Shown here: in pieces, positions 25,753-32,427 of the stretch | How positions within the stretch are numbered: position 1 is the stretch's first letter | Layout: every line of letters starts with the position of its first letter | Assembly (NCBI RefSeq): GCF_039543565.1 | Contig: NZ_BAABJZ010000107.1 | Coordinates: 89,845-153,844, forward strand | From: Ferrimonas pelagia | Lineage (GTDB): Bacteria; Pseudomonadota; Gammaproteobacteria; Enterobacterales; Shewanellaceae | Length of the DNA stretch: 64,000 nt | Reading direction: 5' to 3' | The notes under the pieces: model-generated | Databases searched by the model: none | What the model saw: the letters and a program-made list of their open reading frames with translations, nothing else | Told to the model about the DNA's origin: nothing | Translations under genes and position numbers: made by a program

Positions 25753-27077
25753 GCAGCTTAAGCTTTAATTTTGGCCCGGACTTTCGCCCACTGGCGGCGA
25801 GGATGCGGCCGAGGGATCTGCAGGAGTACATTGGCCAAAGTCATCTGTTGGCACCGGGAAAACCACTACGGCAAGCTTTGGAAGCGGGCCGGGCGCATTC
25901 GATGTTGTTGTGGGGGCCGCCAGGCACCGGCAAAACCACTTTGGCTGAGCTGGTTGCCAGCCACTGTAACGCGCATGTGGAGCGGATCTCGGCGGTCACC
26001 TCAGGTGTAAAGGAGATCCGAGCCTCCATCGAGAAGGCCAAGGAGATCGCTCAGACCCACGGACGGCAAACCCTGTTGTTCGTGGATGAGGTACATCGCT
26101 TTAATAAGAGTCAGCAGGACGCCTTCTTGCCTCATATTGAGGATGGCACGGTGATCTTCATCGGGGCGACGACGGAGAACCCTTCGTTTGAGATCAACAA
26201 CGCACTGTTATCTCGTGCGCGTGTCCACCTGATCAAACGGTTAACCCATGAAGAGATCGGCCAGATCTTGGCGCAAGCCATGGCTGATCCGCAGCGGGGA
26301 TTTGGCAAAACTGAGCTGGTGCTGCCAACAGAGGTTGAGGATGCCTTGGCACGACATGTTGACGGTGACGCGCGTCGGGCGCTCAATTTACTGGAATTGA
26401 TGGCCGAACTGTGTGGCAACGGCGAGATGACGTTGGAGCACCTGGCGGAGGTTGCAGGCGAGCCGGTCGCACGGTTTGATAATAAGGGGGATCAATTTTA
26501 CGATCTGATCTCCGCCGTGCATAAGTCGGTCCGCGGCAGTGATCCCGATGCAGCGCTGTACTGGTATGCACGGATCTTGGCCGGTGGCGGCGATCCCCTC
26601 TATGTCGCTCGACGATTGCTGGCGATCGCCTCTGAGGATGTCGGCAATGCCGATCCGCGCGGCATGGACGTGGCCCTGAATGCCTGGGATTGTTTTCATC
26701 GTGTCGGCCCTGCAGAAGGAGAGCGCGCGATCGCTCAGGCGTTGGTCTACCTGGCCTGCGCACCGAAGAGCAATGCGGTTTACCGGGCGTTTTCGGCGGC
26801 TAAACAGTTGGCCCGAGATACGGCGGATCTGGATGTGCCGGTGCATTTGAGAAACGCACCGACGGCCCTGCTGAAGTCGATGGGGCATGGTGATGACTAT
26901 CGTTACGCTCATGACGAGCCGGGTGCATACGCGGCCGGGGAGGTGTATCTGCCCCCATCGCTGCAAGGAACTCGGCTTTATCAGCCGACTGAACGTGGCC
27001 TGGAGAAAAAAATCTCTGAAAAATTAAGATATTTGAGTCACCTCAATCAAACGAGCGAGAAAAAAAGGTATGAATAA
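25749..27077 (+). CDS. rarA: Replication-associated recombination ATPase RarA (MgsA)
   Basis: A clamp-loader-like AAA+ ATPase that acts at stalled forks. The 442-residue protein has LRPRDLQEY-like motifs at the start (MRPRDLQEYIGQSHLL), Walker A GPPGTGKTTLAELVA, Walker B LFVDEVHRFNKSQQDAF, sensor 1 GATTENPSFEINNAL and the C-terminal tetramerisation region (YYWYARILAGGGDPLYVARRL-like). It overlaps lolA by 4 bases and crcB by 8 bases. Confidence 0.96.
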   Translation: MSSLSFNFGPDFRPLAARMRPRDLQEYIGQSHLLAPGKPLRQALEAGRAHSMLLWGPPGTGKTTLAELVASHCNAHVERISAVTSGVKEIRASIEKAKEIAQTHGRQTLLFVDEVHRFNKSQQDAFLPHIEDGTVIFIGATTENPSFEINNALLSRARVHLIKRLTHEEIGQILAQAMADPQRGFGKTELVLPTEVEDALARHVDGDARRALNLLELMAELCGNGEMTLEHLAEVAGEPVARFDNKGDQFYDLISAVHKSVRGSDPDAALYWYARILAGGGDPLYVARRLLAIASEDVGNADPRGMDVALNAWDCFHRVGPAEGERAIAQALVYLACAPKSNAVYRAFSAAKQLARDTADLDVPVHLRNAPTALLKSMGHGDDYRYAHDEPGAYAAGEVYLPPSLQGTRLYQPTERGLEKKISEKLRYLSHLNQTSEKKRYE

Positions 27078-27444
27078 CCTGCTTGCGGTCGCCTGTGGCG
27101 GCGCAATCGGTGCAACAATGCGCTACGGGGTATCAATTCTTGCGATCCGCCTATTCGGAACAGGCTTTCCGTTTGGTACACTGCTGGTTAATTGCGTAGG
27201 CTCTTTTGCGATGGGTTATCTGTATGCCCTGACCATGATGGCTTCTCTGTCTCCTGGGTTAAAAGCCTTTATCGGAGTCGGGATGCTGGGAGCCTTGACC
27301 ACCTTTTCCACTTTTTCCAATGAAACTGTATTGATGATGCAGAGCGGTGAGTGGATAAAGGCCCTGATGAACGTGTTGTTGAACGTGACGCTGTGCCTCG
27401 GCATGGTGTATCTCGGTCAACAACTGGTCACTTCACACAGCTGA
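27070..27444 (+). CDS. crcB: Fluoride exporter CrcB/FluC
   Basis: A small dual-topology fluoride channel of the inner membrane, 124 residues with four membrane helices. Family motifs are present: GGAIGATMRYGVS near the start, LLVNCVGSFAMGYL, and GMLGALTTFSTFSNET with the phenylalanines and polar track that conduct fluoride. The ATG lies inside the last codons of rarA, so no separate fluoride riboswitch precedes it. Its stop (27442-27444) is 13 bases before the original serS start codon, which shows that crcB and serS formed an operon before the element inserted. Confidence 0.95.
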   Translation: MNNLLAVACGGAIGATMRYGVSILAIRLFGTGFPFGTLLVNCVGSFAMGYLYALTMMASLSPGLKAFIGVGMLGALTTFSTFSNETVLMMQSGEWIKALMNVLLNVTLCLGMVYLGQQLVTSHS

Positions 27445-27448
27445 TAAA

Positions 27449-27501
27449 AAGAGCGATATGTTAGACAGCAAATTCCTGCGCGCCGAACTGGCGCAAACCG
27501 C
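27449..27501 (+). repeat. attL: duplicated serS 5' end next to crcB
   Basis: This copy is matched by 34816-34868. The first 38 bases are identical; the two mismatches (27487 A for G, 27499 C for T) are both third-codon positions of serS. If crossover took place in the identical core, the sequence right of it here came from the element's attP, and the left flank is original chromosome. Confidence 0.93.
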
Positions 27502-27523
27502 TGTTAACGTTGAGATTTTCTAA
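27458..27523 (+). pseudogene. serS 5' remnant fused to element sequence (21-codon open frame)
   Basis: The ATG of the former serS start keeps its place 13 bases after the crcB stop, and its ribosome-binding region is unchanged. The frame encodes the SerS N-terminus LDSKFLRAELAQTA and then VNVEIF before TAA at 27521-27523. It will probably still be translated from the rarA-crcB transcript as a short peptide with no enzymatic function. Confidence 0.75.
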
Positions 27524-27562
27524 CTGTGTCCGTTCGCGGGAGTATACGCACTCGCTCAGCCG

Positions 27563-27590
27563 GGTACAAGATAGGTACAAAACTGGTACA
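27563..27590 (+). repeat. Three GGTACA sites in 11-bp phase: integrase arm-type sites (left)
   Basis: GGTACA occurs at 27563, 27574 and 27585, exactly one helical turn apart, 76 bp inside the attL core. Two more copies with the same 11-bp phase lie inside attR. Direct repeats spaced by a helical turn flanking an att core are what lambda-type integrases use as arm sites; the role here is inferred from arrangement. Confidence 0.7.
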
Positions 27591-27681
27591 GCTTTGTGCG
27601 CTCTATAGCACCTCGTCGTGAGCTAGAATTTGCCGGTCGACGAAGCCTCAGTTCTACATGCAATTTTCATTTGGTGTACAC

Positions 27682-27924
27682 ATGGAAAACTATGAAAACC
27701 TGAGCAAGATGACACTGGATGAGCTGAAGGGAAAGTATGATGCTCTATCCGGCAATACCGTTCCTGGGTTGAGTTTCTATAGAGAAGAAATCGCCCGGAG
27801 AGAGTCATCTGAGCAAAGCACCGAAATGCACAGAATGACGAAGAGCATGAAAAACATGACGGCCGCAATATTAGTCATGACTGTTGTGAATGTGTTTGCT
27901 GTCATTGTTCAGTTTTGGCACTGA
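27682..27924 (+). CDS. Small protein with C-terminal membrane helix
   Basis: An 80-residue protein of unknown function at the left edge of the element. Residues 1-45 are charged and probably helical (ENYENLSKMTLDELKGKYDAL); residues ~58-78 form one hydrophobic helix (AAILVMTVVNVFAVIVQF). I favour the ATG at 27682; another in-frame ATG at 27658 adds eight residues, and neither has a good Shine-Dalgarno, so translation is less certain than for the other element genes. It is the only left-end gene on the plus strand. Membrane-anchored small proteins are common in mobile elements, but no family was recognised. Confidence 0.55.
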   Translation: MENYENLSKMTLDELKGKYDALSGNTVPGLSFYREEIARRESSEQSTEMHRMTKSMKNMTAAILVMTVVNVFAVIVQFWH

Positions 27925-28090
27925 AACTCGACACTGCTTTGACTCAGGTAGCCGTAGTTAAGCCGCGTTACCACATTTATGGGGCATAGTCGTTCACAGG
28001 TGTTACCCCTTTAGTCCTTCCTTTCAAGTCTCCGCACAGTTGCTCCACAGTTTCGAATGTATGAGAGCAGAGCAATCTCAATCAATACCA

Positions 28091-28156
28091 AAACCAACAG
28101 ATACCAGTTGGACGAAGGAGACATCCCAGAAGGGTTGCTTTGGTATCTATTGGTTT
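28091..28156. repeat. 16-bp inverted repeat with 34-bp spacer after the small-gene operon
   Basis: AAACCAACAGATACCA (28091-28106) is the reverse complement of 28141-28156 with one mismatch. It begins 11 bases after the last small gene's stop, so it could form a long stem that ends or stabilises that transcript; there is no U tract. The rest of 27925-28166 shows nothing recognisable. Confidence 0.6.
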
Positions 28157-28166
28157 AAGTACTGGC

Positions 28167-28415
28167 TTATGCCTCTGGCGGTGGCTCCGGCGGGACATAC
28201 CCCAGTGCCATAGCTACGCCGAGGAAATAGTCCTGCAGCTCACTCTCGGCAGCGTCGGATAGTGCAGAGCTGTTCAGGCCCTTGGTCAGTACGCTCTCGA
28301 CTGCGGTGGCAATGCCTGCGGCAGCGTACAGCCCTTGGTCGAATGGGTCTTGCAGGGCTGCTGCAGTACGCAGCTTCTCGCGCTCTTGTTTCAGTTCTTG
28401 GATGTTCAGGGACAT
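28167..28415 (-). CDS. Element small protein, function unknown (82 aa)
   Basis: The last gene of the leftward small-gene operon. It has a near-perfect ribosome site (AAGGAGGACGT before the ATG). The protein starts with a charged helix (LNIQELKQEREKLRTAAAL), has an Ala-rich middle, and ends PPEPPPEA. It has no signal peptide or membrane helix. The 9-base gap from the 202-residue gene indicates one transcript. No family was recognised. Confidence 0.7.
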   Translation of the reverse strand: MSLNIQELKQEREKLRTAAALQDPFDQGLYAAAGIATAVESVLTKGLNSSALSDAAESELQDYFLGVAMALGYVPPEPPPEA

Positions 28416-28424
28416 ACGTCCTCC

Positions 28425-29033
28425 TTAGTGTTGTTGTGGTTCGGTTTGGTTTGCGGCCAAGGTATTGGCTTTGCGGTGCTCCCGGCGAAGCATGCGCAGA
28501 ATGGCGTCTTCGGTCGGTGAGTCTGGAGTAAGCACGGTCTGCTTGAGCTGTTGGTGCTCCTTTACCAGTTCGGTAATACCTGCGGCGTGCTGGCGTACTT
28601 TCTTGCGCTGCAGTTCGATGCTGTCATGCTGGGCCAGCAGTTCGTCACAGACCTCGGCACCACTTGCCAGCAGGTCTCGCAGGGCTTCGAGCTGGCTACG
28701 CTGGTTCCGGATTGTGCTGATGTTCGTCTGCAGGTCACCCCGGCTCAGGATGCCGCGAACGGCTGGCAGGCTATCCAGTGCGTCGAATGCCTTGGCTGTC
28801 ATGATGGTTGGCACCTGCGGGGTGTACCGTTGGCGCTGTGCAATCTCTGCCTCAATGCTCTGCAGCTCTTGCAGGTCAAGGTCGTACTGCTCGACGTCCA
28901 AGCGTTCGAAGTAATCGAGGCGTTGCTCAACTCGGGCCTGTGCTTCGGCTTCTGCCTTGGCGCGAGCTGAAACGATGGTCTGCGCGGTAGCGCCGGGGGT
29001 GTCAGAGCGTTGGCTCATTCCTGTTACTGCCAT
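28425..29033 (-). CDS. Element coiled-coil protein, function unknown (202 aa)
   Basis: Predicted almost wholly helical, with heptad-like stretches at residues ~20-75 (ARAKAEAEAQARVEQRLDYF) and ~110-180 (NQRSQLEALRDLLASGAEV and onward). It has no membrane segment and no catalytic motif. The ATG at 29033 has GGAGA eight bases upstream and directly follows the stop of the 56-residue gene; the open frame extends further upstream in that gene's sequence. A structural or DNA-bridging role is possible but unproven. Confidence 0.7.
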   Translation of the reverse strand: MAVTGMSQRSDTPGATAQTIVSARAKAEAEAQARVEQRLDYFERLDVEQYDLDLQELQSIEAEIAQRQRYTPQVPTIMTAKAFDALDSLPAVRGILSRGDLQTNISTIRNQRSQLEALRDLLASGAEVCDELLAQHDSIELQRKKVRQHAAGITELVKEHQQLKQTVLTPDSPTEDAILRMLRREHRKANTLAANQTEPQQH

Positions 29034-29034
29034 A

Positions 29035-29205
29035 TCACTGGTCTCCTGGTAGTTCGTGTGAAGGGGTATCGGTCGGGGTGTCCGGTACGGGCGTGAGCAG
29101 TTCCGCAACGAGCAGCTGCTCCTCCTCGGTCCGGCATGCTTCCAGCGCCTCGGCTAACTTGATTGCATCCGTCCAAGTGTCCGGGTTCAGCTTGGCGGCA
29201 GGCAT
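29035..29205 (-). CDS. Element small protein, function unknown (56 aa)
   Basis: A short gene found by reading the gap between its neighbours. The ATG at 29205 shares bases with the previous gene's stop (TGATG), GGAGG lies upstream, and the stop at 29037-29035 is one base before the next ATG. The product starts PAAKLNPDTWTDAIKLAEAL, has an acidic patch (CRTEEEQ) and a Pro/Thr-rich tail. Tight coupling on both sides and a good ribosome site support it as real; no family was recognised. Confidence 0.65.
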   Translation of the reverse strand: MPAAKLNPDTWTDAIKLAEALEACRTEEEQLLVAELLTPVPDTPTDTPSHELPGDQ

Positions 29206-29417
29206 CAGTACATACCTCCGTGTTGCCGACGCAGCTCTGCGTACGCCTTGCCCGAGGGCAGGTTGTGCCGCATCGGCTTGCCCTGATGGATTCTGTCAGC
29301 GTTCAGCTCAGCTCGGCGGATAGCCTGCTGTTGTTGCATCTCGGTTTGCCCTCGGAGCATCAACTCGGCGATGCTGCAATCTGGGTCGTGCGTTAGTACT
29401 TCTTCGTAGTGCTTCAT
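29205..29417 (-). CDS. Element small protein, function unknown (70 aa)
   Basis: A basic, Gln/Arg-rich 70-residue protein (KHYEEVLTHDPDCSIAELML, then EMQQQQAIRRAELNADR). GGAG precedes the ATG. It is coupled to the 56-residue gene by a TGATG junction and follows the 112-residue gene by 16 bases. It has no transmembrane or signal segment. Its charge would suit nucleic-acid binding, which is only a guess. Confidence 0.65.
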   Translation of the reverse strand: MKHYEEVLTHDPDCSIAELMLRGQTEMQQQQAIRRAELNADRIHQGKPMRHNLPSGKAYAELRRQHGGMY

Positions 29418-29433
29418 GGTCTTTCTCCAGGTG

Positions 29434-29772
29434 TCAGAGTGTGGTGTGTTGGTACTGTGAGTCCGGCAGCCAACCGGCTTTCAGGACCGCTGCGGTGTCA
29501 ATGCGCTTTACTCGCAGTCCGCGTTGCAGTTGACTGAGCTTTGTTGCAGCATGCATGCGGTGCTGGCGTTGCGTACTGGCGTCAGCCTTGGCGCGTTTCG
29601 TTGCTTCCCGACTCTGCGTGAGGTTTCCGCTGAGGGAGCGAATGCGGATGCCACGAGTCTTGAGCTCGGCCTTGGCCTCTAGGAGCTTGCGCTCTAGCTC
29701 GGCAATCTTCTTGGCCTTGTCTTCGTGGTCAATCAGGGCTTGCACAGCCCCAATCAGGTCGTCTTTTGACAT
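29434..29772 (-). CDS. Element coiled-coil protein, function unknown (112 aa)
   Basis: The first two thirds form a probable coiled coil (DKAKKIAELERKLLEAKAEL and following), then a strongly basic stretch (REATKRAKADASTQRQHR), and a hydrophilic tail. The ATG at 29772 follows AGGAG and lies inside the end of the 95-residue gene (19-base overlap), so translation is coupled. Coiled coil plus basic segment would fit a nucleoid- or replication-associated protein of the element, but this is not established. Confidence 0.65.
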   Translation of the reverse strand: MSKDDLIGAVQALIDHEDKAKKIAELERKLLEAKAELKTRGIRIRSLSGNLTQSREATKRAKADASTQRQHRMHAATKLSQLQRGLRVKRIDTAAVLKAGWLPDSQYQHTTL

Positions 29773-30041
29773 TCTGTTTGCTCCTGTTCTTTCTTCTGTT
29801 GTGGTTGTTCCCAACCGGTATGCGCACCGGCTCTGGCTGCTCTGAGGTGCGGGGTTTCGTCGGCGAGCTTGAGCAAGTCTCTCAACTGCATGTCGCCAGT
29901 CTGGAAGGCAAGGACGCCCATCAAGTGGAAGTCGTCATAGATGCAGCGCTTTGCTCTTTGCTCGGCGCGCTGGTACTTCTGGCGAAGTGTCATACCGTTC
30001 GGAAACGGGACGTCGAGCATACTGATTCGGGGTTTGGGCAT
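29754..30041 (-). CDS. Element small protein, function unknown (95 aa)
   Basis: First gene of the leftward small-gene operon. AAGGAG sits five bases before its ATG. The protein begins PKPRISMLDVPFPNGMTLRQ and ends in a Gln/Glu/Lys-rich tail. It has no membrane helix and no recognised family. Upstream are a hairpin terminator and two palindromes that probably control the operon. Confidence 0.7.
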   Translation of the reverse strand: MPKPRISMLDVPFPNGMTLRQKYQRAEQRAKRCIYDDFHLMGVLAFQTGDMQLRDLLKLADETPHLRAARAGAHTGWEQPQQKKEQEQTECQKTT

Positions 30042-30065
30042 ACTGACTCCTTAAAATTCAGGTAC

Positions 30066-30090
30066 TAAAAAGCCACCGCTGAGGGTGGCT
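30066..30090 (-). terminator. Terminator/attenuator ahead of the small-gene operon
   Basis: Read leftward, AGCCACC (30090-30084) pairs with GGTGGCT (30077-30071) over a 6-base loop, then a TTTTTAG tail. It lies between the helix-turn-helix gene (stop at 30181) and the first small gene (start 30041), only 25 bases before the latter, so it could act as an attenuator for read-through. Confidence 0.75.
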
Positions 30091-30100
30091 GCTTATGCTG

Positions 30101-30164
30101 GTGGGACAAGGGTGGGACATTGAATGTCCCATAAAATGCCCTATTCTCCTTATGTATATACATA
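30101..30164. promoter_or_regulatory. Cluster of palindromes, probable operators of the small-gene operon
   Basis: Three elements occur in 64 bp: two direct GTGGGACA copies 11 bp apart (30101, 30112); a perfect 17-bp palindrome GGGACATTGAATGTCCC (30114-30130) that includes part of the second copy; and a perfect 14-bp palindrome TATGTATATACATA (30151-30164). They lie just upstream of the 30066-30090 hairpin. Operator function is inferred; the likely binder is the helix-turn-helix protein encoded immediately upstream. Confidence 0.6.
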
Positions 30165-30180
30165 CATAGAGAAGAACTGG

Positions 30181-30978
30181 TTAGCTGTTCAGGTAGCGAC
30201 TAATGGTCTTCCTGTTAACCTTTAGATGCTCAGCGATACGATTAACGGCCCAGCCCTGAGACTTCAGAGCGATAGCTTGCGCCTTTCGCTCTGCTGCCTG
30301 ACCACCCGCTGATACAACGTCACCCTCAACGGTACCCATACGAGCCTCAAGCTCAGCGATACGCTGCTCTGCTTCCCGTTGTCGTGCCTCCATAGCATTG
30401 AACTTGTCGATGATGCTTTTACGTTGGGCGAGTTTATTCAGTGCTGAGTTCATAGTGCTGTTGATAACGTCGGCTTTGTCTGAGCGGGTCATGATTCCTA
30501 GTCTCTTGGCGTCTTGTTGGGTGCAGTGCTGTTCGGTTTCATTCAGAGCACGTTTAATCCGTCCCCTGTGCTGCTTGTGCTTAATCTTGGATACCCACTC
30601 GGGGCAACGCTCGAACTTCTTAATGCAGGCGTTCATAGCCTCGCTTGCGGTCAGTCCGTCGAGCACTTCGGAGACCATGAACGTGACCTCATCTTGAGTG
30701 AAGCGTTCAACCTTGTAGCCAATGCGTTTCAGTTCAGCAACTAGCTCCCGTTGTGCTTCTTTTTGTTTCAGGTAGCACCGACGGGCTGCATCTTGCGGTG
30801 CGCTGCCATCGACACCAGTAGCGGTGATGCCGCAGGCACGGTTAACTACTTCGGTACTGACGCCGTATTGTTTGGCGATGAAAGCAATATCCGGTTTCAT
30901 GGCGTACAGGTTGCGCATGCTCGCAGCGTACGGGTGCTCTTTGGAGTGTTCGTTCTGGGTTGTCTGTTCAGCCTGCAT
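30181..30978 (-). CDS. Element DNA-binding-type protein with coiled coil and C-terminal helix-turn-helix
   Basis: 265 residues. The C-terminus (residues ~225-265) reads as a resolvase/Hin-type helix-turn-helix: AIALKSQGWAVNRIAEHLKV followed by NRKTISRYLNS. Before it lies a coiled coil (MEARQREAEQRIAELEARMG). The N-terminal half is basic and Cys-containing, with the segment DEVTFMVSEVLDGLTASEAM. The ATG at 30978 is chosen for its strong GGAGGAAC ribosome site. No catalytic motif was seen, so a regulator or replication/partition protein is more likely than a recombinase. It is followed by operators and an attenuator in front of the small-gene operon. Confidence 0.7.
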   Translation of the reverse strand: MQAEQTTQNEHSKEHPYAASMRNLYAMKPDIAFIAKQYGVSTEVVNRACGITATGVDGSAPQDAARRCYLKQKEAQRELVAELKRIGYKVERFTQDEVTFMVSEVLDGLTASEAMNACIKKFERCPEWVSKIKHKQHRGRIKRALNETEQHCTQQDAKRLGIMTRSDKADVINSTMNSALNKLAQRKSIIDKFNAMEARQREAEQRIAELEARMGTVEGDVVSAGGQAAERKAQAIALKSQGWAVNRIAEHLKVNRKTISRYLNS

Positions 30979-31103
30979 TGTTCCTCCTGGTCGATGCTGG
31001 ATAGTGATACGACCAAGCAGGAGCCAGTCCCCCGAAAGCAGAGTTGTCTGCACTCAGTCGGGTTTTGGGCTGGCTTTTACATAGATGGTCACACGGGGAT
31101 GGG

Positions 31104-31119
31104 TGTGTCATTTGACACA
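31104..31119. promoter_or_regulatory. 16-bp perfect palindrome upstream of the helix-turn-helix gene
   Basis: TGTGTCATTTGACACA is perfectly symmetrical and lies 125 bp upstream of the 30978 start. It overlaps a second inverted pair, CACAC/GTGTG (from 31090), on its left. This is a plausible operator for autoregulation. Confidence 0.5.
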
Positions 31120-31198
31120 GGATGGATGGGGTAGAGCGGAGAGGTTGGGTTGTCTGGTTCTACCTGTAAGTGGTCCCTAATTCCGGAACTCTGAAGCC

Positions 31199-31346
31199 CC
31201 TGTCCGTATAGTAAGGGACAATTACAGGCCCCTTATCCCCATAGTGTGTAGTAAATGAGGCAGCAGAAGCTCCCCGAAACTCTTGTCCATATACTGTGTA
31301 GTAATTACGGGGTTCCTCTCCATATAGTGAGTTGCAATTCGAGAGG
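31199..31346. repeat. Array of four hairpin-like repeats with a conserved core and changing arms
   Basis: Four units lie in a 416-bp gene-free gap: 31199-31228 (arms CCTGT/ACAGG), 31231-31260 (CCTTAT/ATGAGG, one mismatch), 31272-31312 (CCCCG/CGGGG) and 31315-31346 (CCTCTC/GAGAGG). All share a core like CCATATAGTGTGTAGTAATT between the arms. The arms differ from unit to unit yet stay complementary, which is what selected RNA or cruciform hairpins look like. They lie between the helix-turn-helix and serine recombinase genes. Confidence 0.7.
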
Positions 31347-31394
31347 GGCAAAAATTCCACAATCCAGATTTAGATTTGCGGTCAGTACCGACAG

Positions 31395-31943
31395 CTACGT
31401 TTTCTGCAGCCGTTTCACGGTCGCAGGACTGATGCCCAATTGCTCCGCCGTCTTGGCAATACTCAACCCACTAGCACGCAGTTCCCGTACCTGTTCAGGA
31501 GTGGCGGCTGCTTTTGGTCTGCCCATGTGCTTGCCTGCAGCCTTCGCCGCTGCAATACCTTCGAGTTGCCGCTCCTTAATTAGCTCCCGCTCCATCTGAG
31601 CAACAGCAGCCAAGATACTCAGCACACCCTTCTGTGCCGCTGACATCGTGCCGCTGAACGTCAGTCCCTCCTTGTGGAAGACAATGCTGACGCCCTTGCT
31701 GGTCAACTCCTCAACGATACTCACAGCATCGCCAGCACCGGACCGGCATACACGGTCAAGACTGTGCACGTTCAGGGTGTCACCCTTTCGGCAGTGCCTA
31801 ATAGCTGCCTGCAGCTCTGGACGGTCTTTCGTCTTGGCGCTGGTCTTTTCCTCGAACACTGTGTCGAGGTGCACACCGTCGAGCTGACGGGCTGTGTTCT
31901 GCTGTGCGGTACTGACTCGAATGTATCCTACTTGCTCTGACAT
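31395..31943 (-). CDS. Serine recombinase (resolvase/invertase family)
   Basis: A 182-residue small serine recombinase. The catalytic serine is in GYIRVSTAQQNTARQ near residue 10. The domain continues through DTLNVHSLDRVCRSG (an unusual LNVHSLDR in place of the common L-V-KLDRL) and VLSILAAVAQMERELIKER, which carries the long E helix. The C-terminal helix-turn-helix is ATPEQVRELRASGLSIAKTA and onward. It is full length for the Tn3-resolvase/Pin group. The ATG at 31943 has GAGAG upstream. It could resolve dimers of the excised circle or invert a segment; inverted repeats lie just upstream. Confidence 0.9.
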   Translation of the reverse strand: MSEQVGYIRVSTAQQNTARQLDGVHLDTVFEEKTSAKTKDRPELQAAIRHCRKGDTLNVHSLDRVCRSGAGDAVSIVEELTSKGVSIVFHKEGLTFSGTMSAAQKGVLSILAAVAQMERELIKERQLEGIAAAKAAGKHMGRPKAAATPEQVRELRASGLSIAKTAEQLGISPATVKRLQKT

Positions 31944-31980
31944 ACGGCTCTCTGATTTGGCTCTGCAATCGCCACCCTGT

Positions 31981-32085
31981 GGCTCAAAAGGTCTCTGAGC
32001 TTTCATTCTGCACTGGCTCATAACTAGGAACCAGACCTTTAGAGCTAGAGCGTGAGCTATGTGTCAAAAGATATACTTTTGAGCC
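31981..32085. repeat. Nested inverted repeats upstream of the serine recombinase (possible res site)
   Basis: GGCTCAAAAG (31981-31990) is the exact inverse of CTTTTGAGCC (32076-32085). Inside, AAAGGTCT (31987-31994) is inverse to AGACCTTT (32033-32040), and CAAAAGATATACTTTTG (32065-32081) is a local palindrome. Position and spacing (about 40-140 bp before the recombinase ATG) suit a resolvase res site, but subsite identity was not shown. From 32086 to 32427 nothing else was recognised apart from the upstream region of the TIR-like gene. Confidence 0.5.
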
Positions 32086-32427
32086 AAAGCCTGAACTACC
32101 TTCCGAGCGTTGTTGAACGGCTGGATGTGCTTGTTTGTGGTTGGCTTAGTGTGGCTATAGCAGGACAGGATGCATATCAGAAGCACCATCTCAGGCATGC
32201 TGGAAGGGCTCCAATGGGAAAGGAGGGTAACGCACTGAACTGCCGGAAGGAATCGCTCTCAGGGCCGTGCAGGGAGGACTATGGGGGACATCTGGGCGCG
32301 GTGCTAACGTGATACCCCCACGGAATTCTAAGTCACTTTTTAGAGTTGTATGCTCAGACTTGGATGACACTCGATAGCGATGTAGCATGTTGAATCAGAC
32401 ACTTAGACAAGGAAGCGGTTAGAATCA

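Noticed and set aside
27000..27070. Fluoride riboswitch before crcB
   Set aside because: crcB starts inside the last codons of rarA, and no pseudoknot-like leader is apparent in that coding sequence.
31199..31346. CRISPR array
   Set aside because: Repeat units are imperfect, arms differ between units, spacing is uneven (about 32-45 bp) and no cas genes are present.
31160..31360. 66-residue leftward open frame with repeating Tyr-rich peptide across the hairpin array
   Set aside because: It starts with a GTG without a ribosome site, and the peptide repetition follows from the DNA repeats. The complementary arms explain the sequence better as hairpins.
32052..32312. 86-residue rightward open frame upstream of the TIR-like gene
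   Set aside because: Weak start, no ribosome site, no recognisable segments; it overlaps the inverted repeats that look like a recombination or control region.
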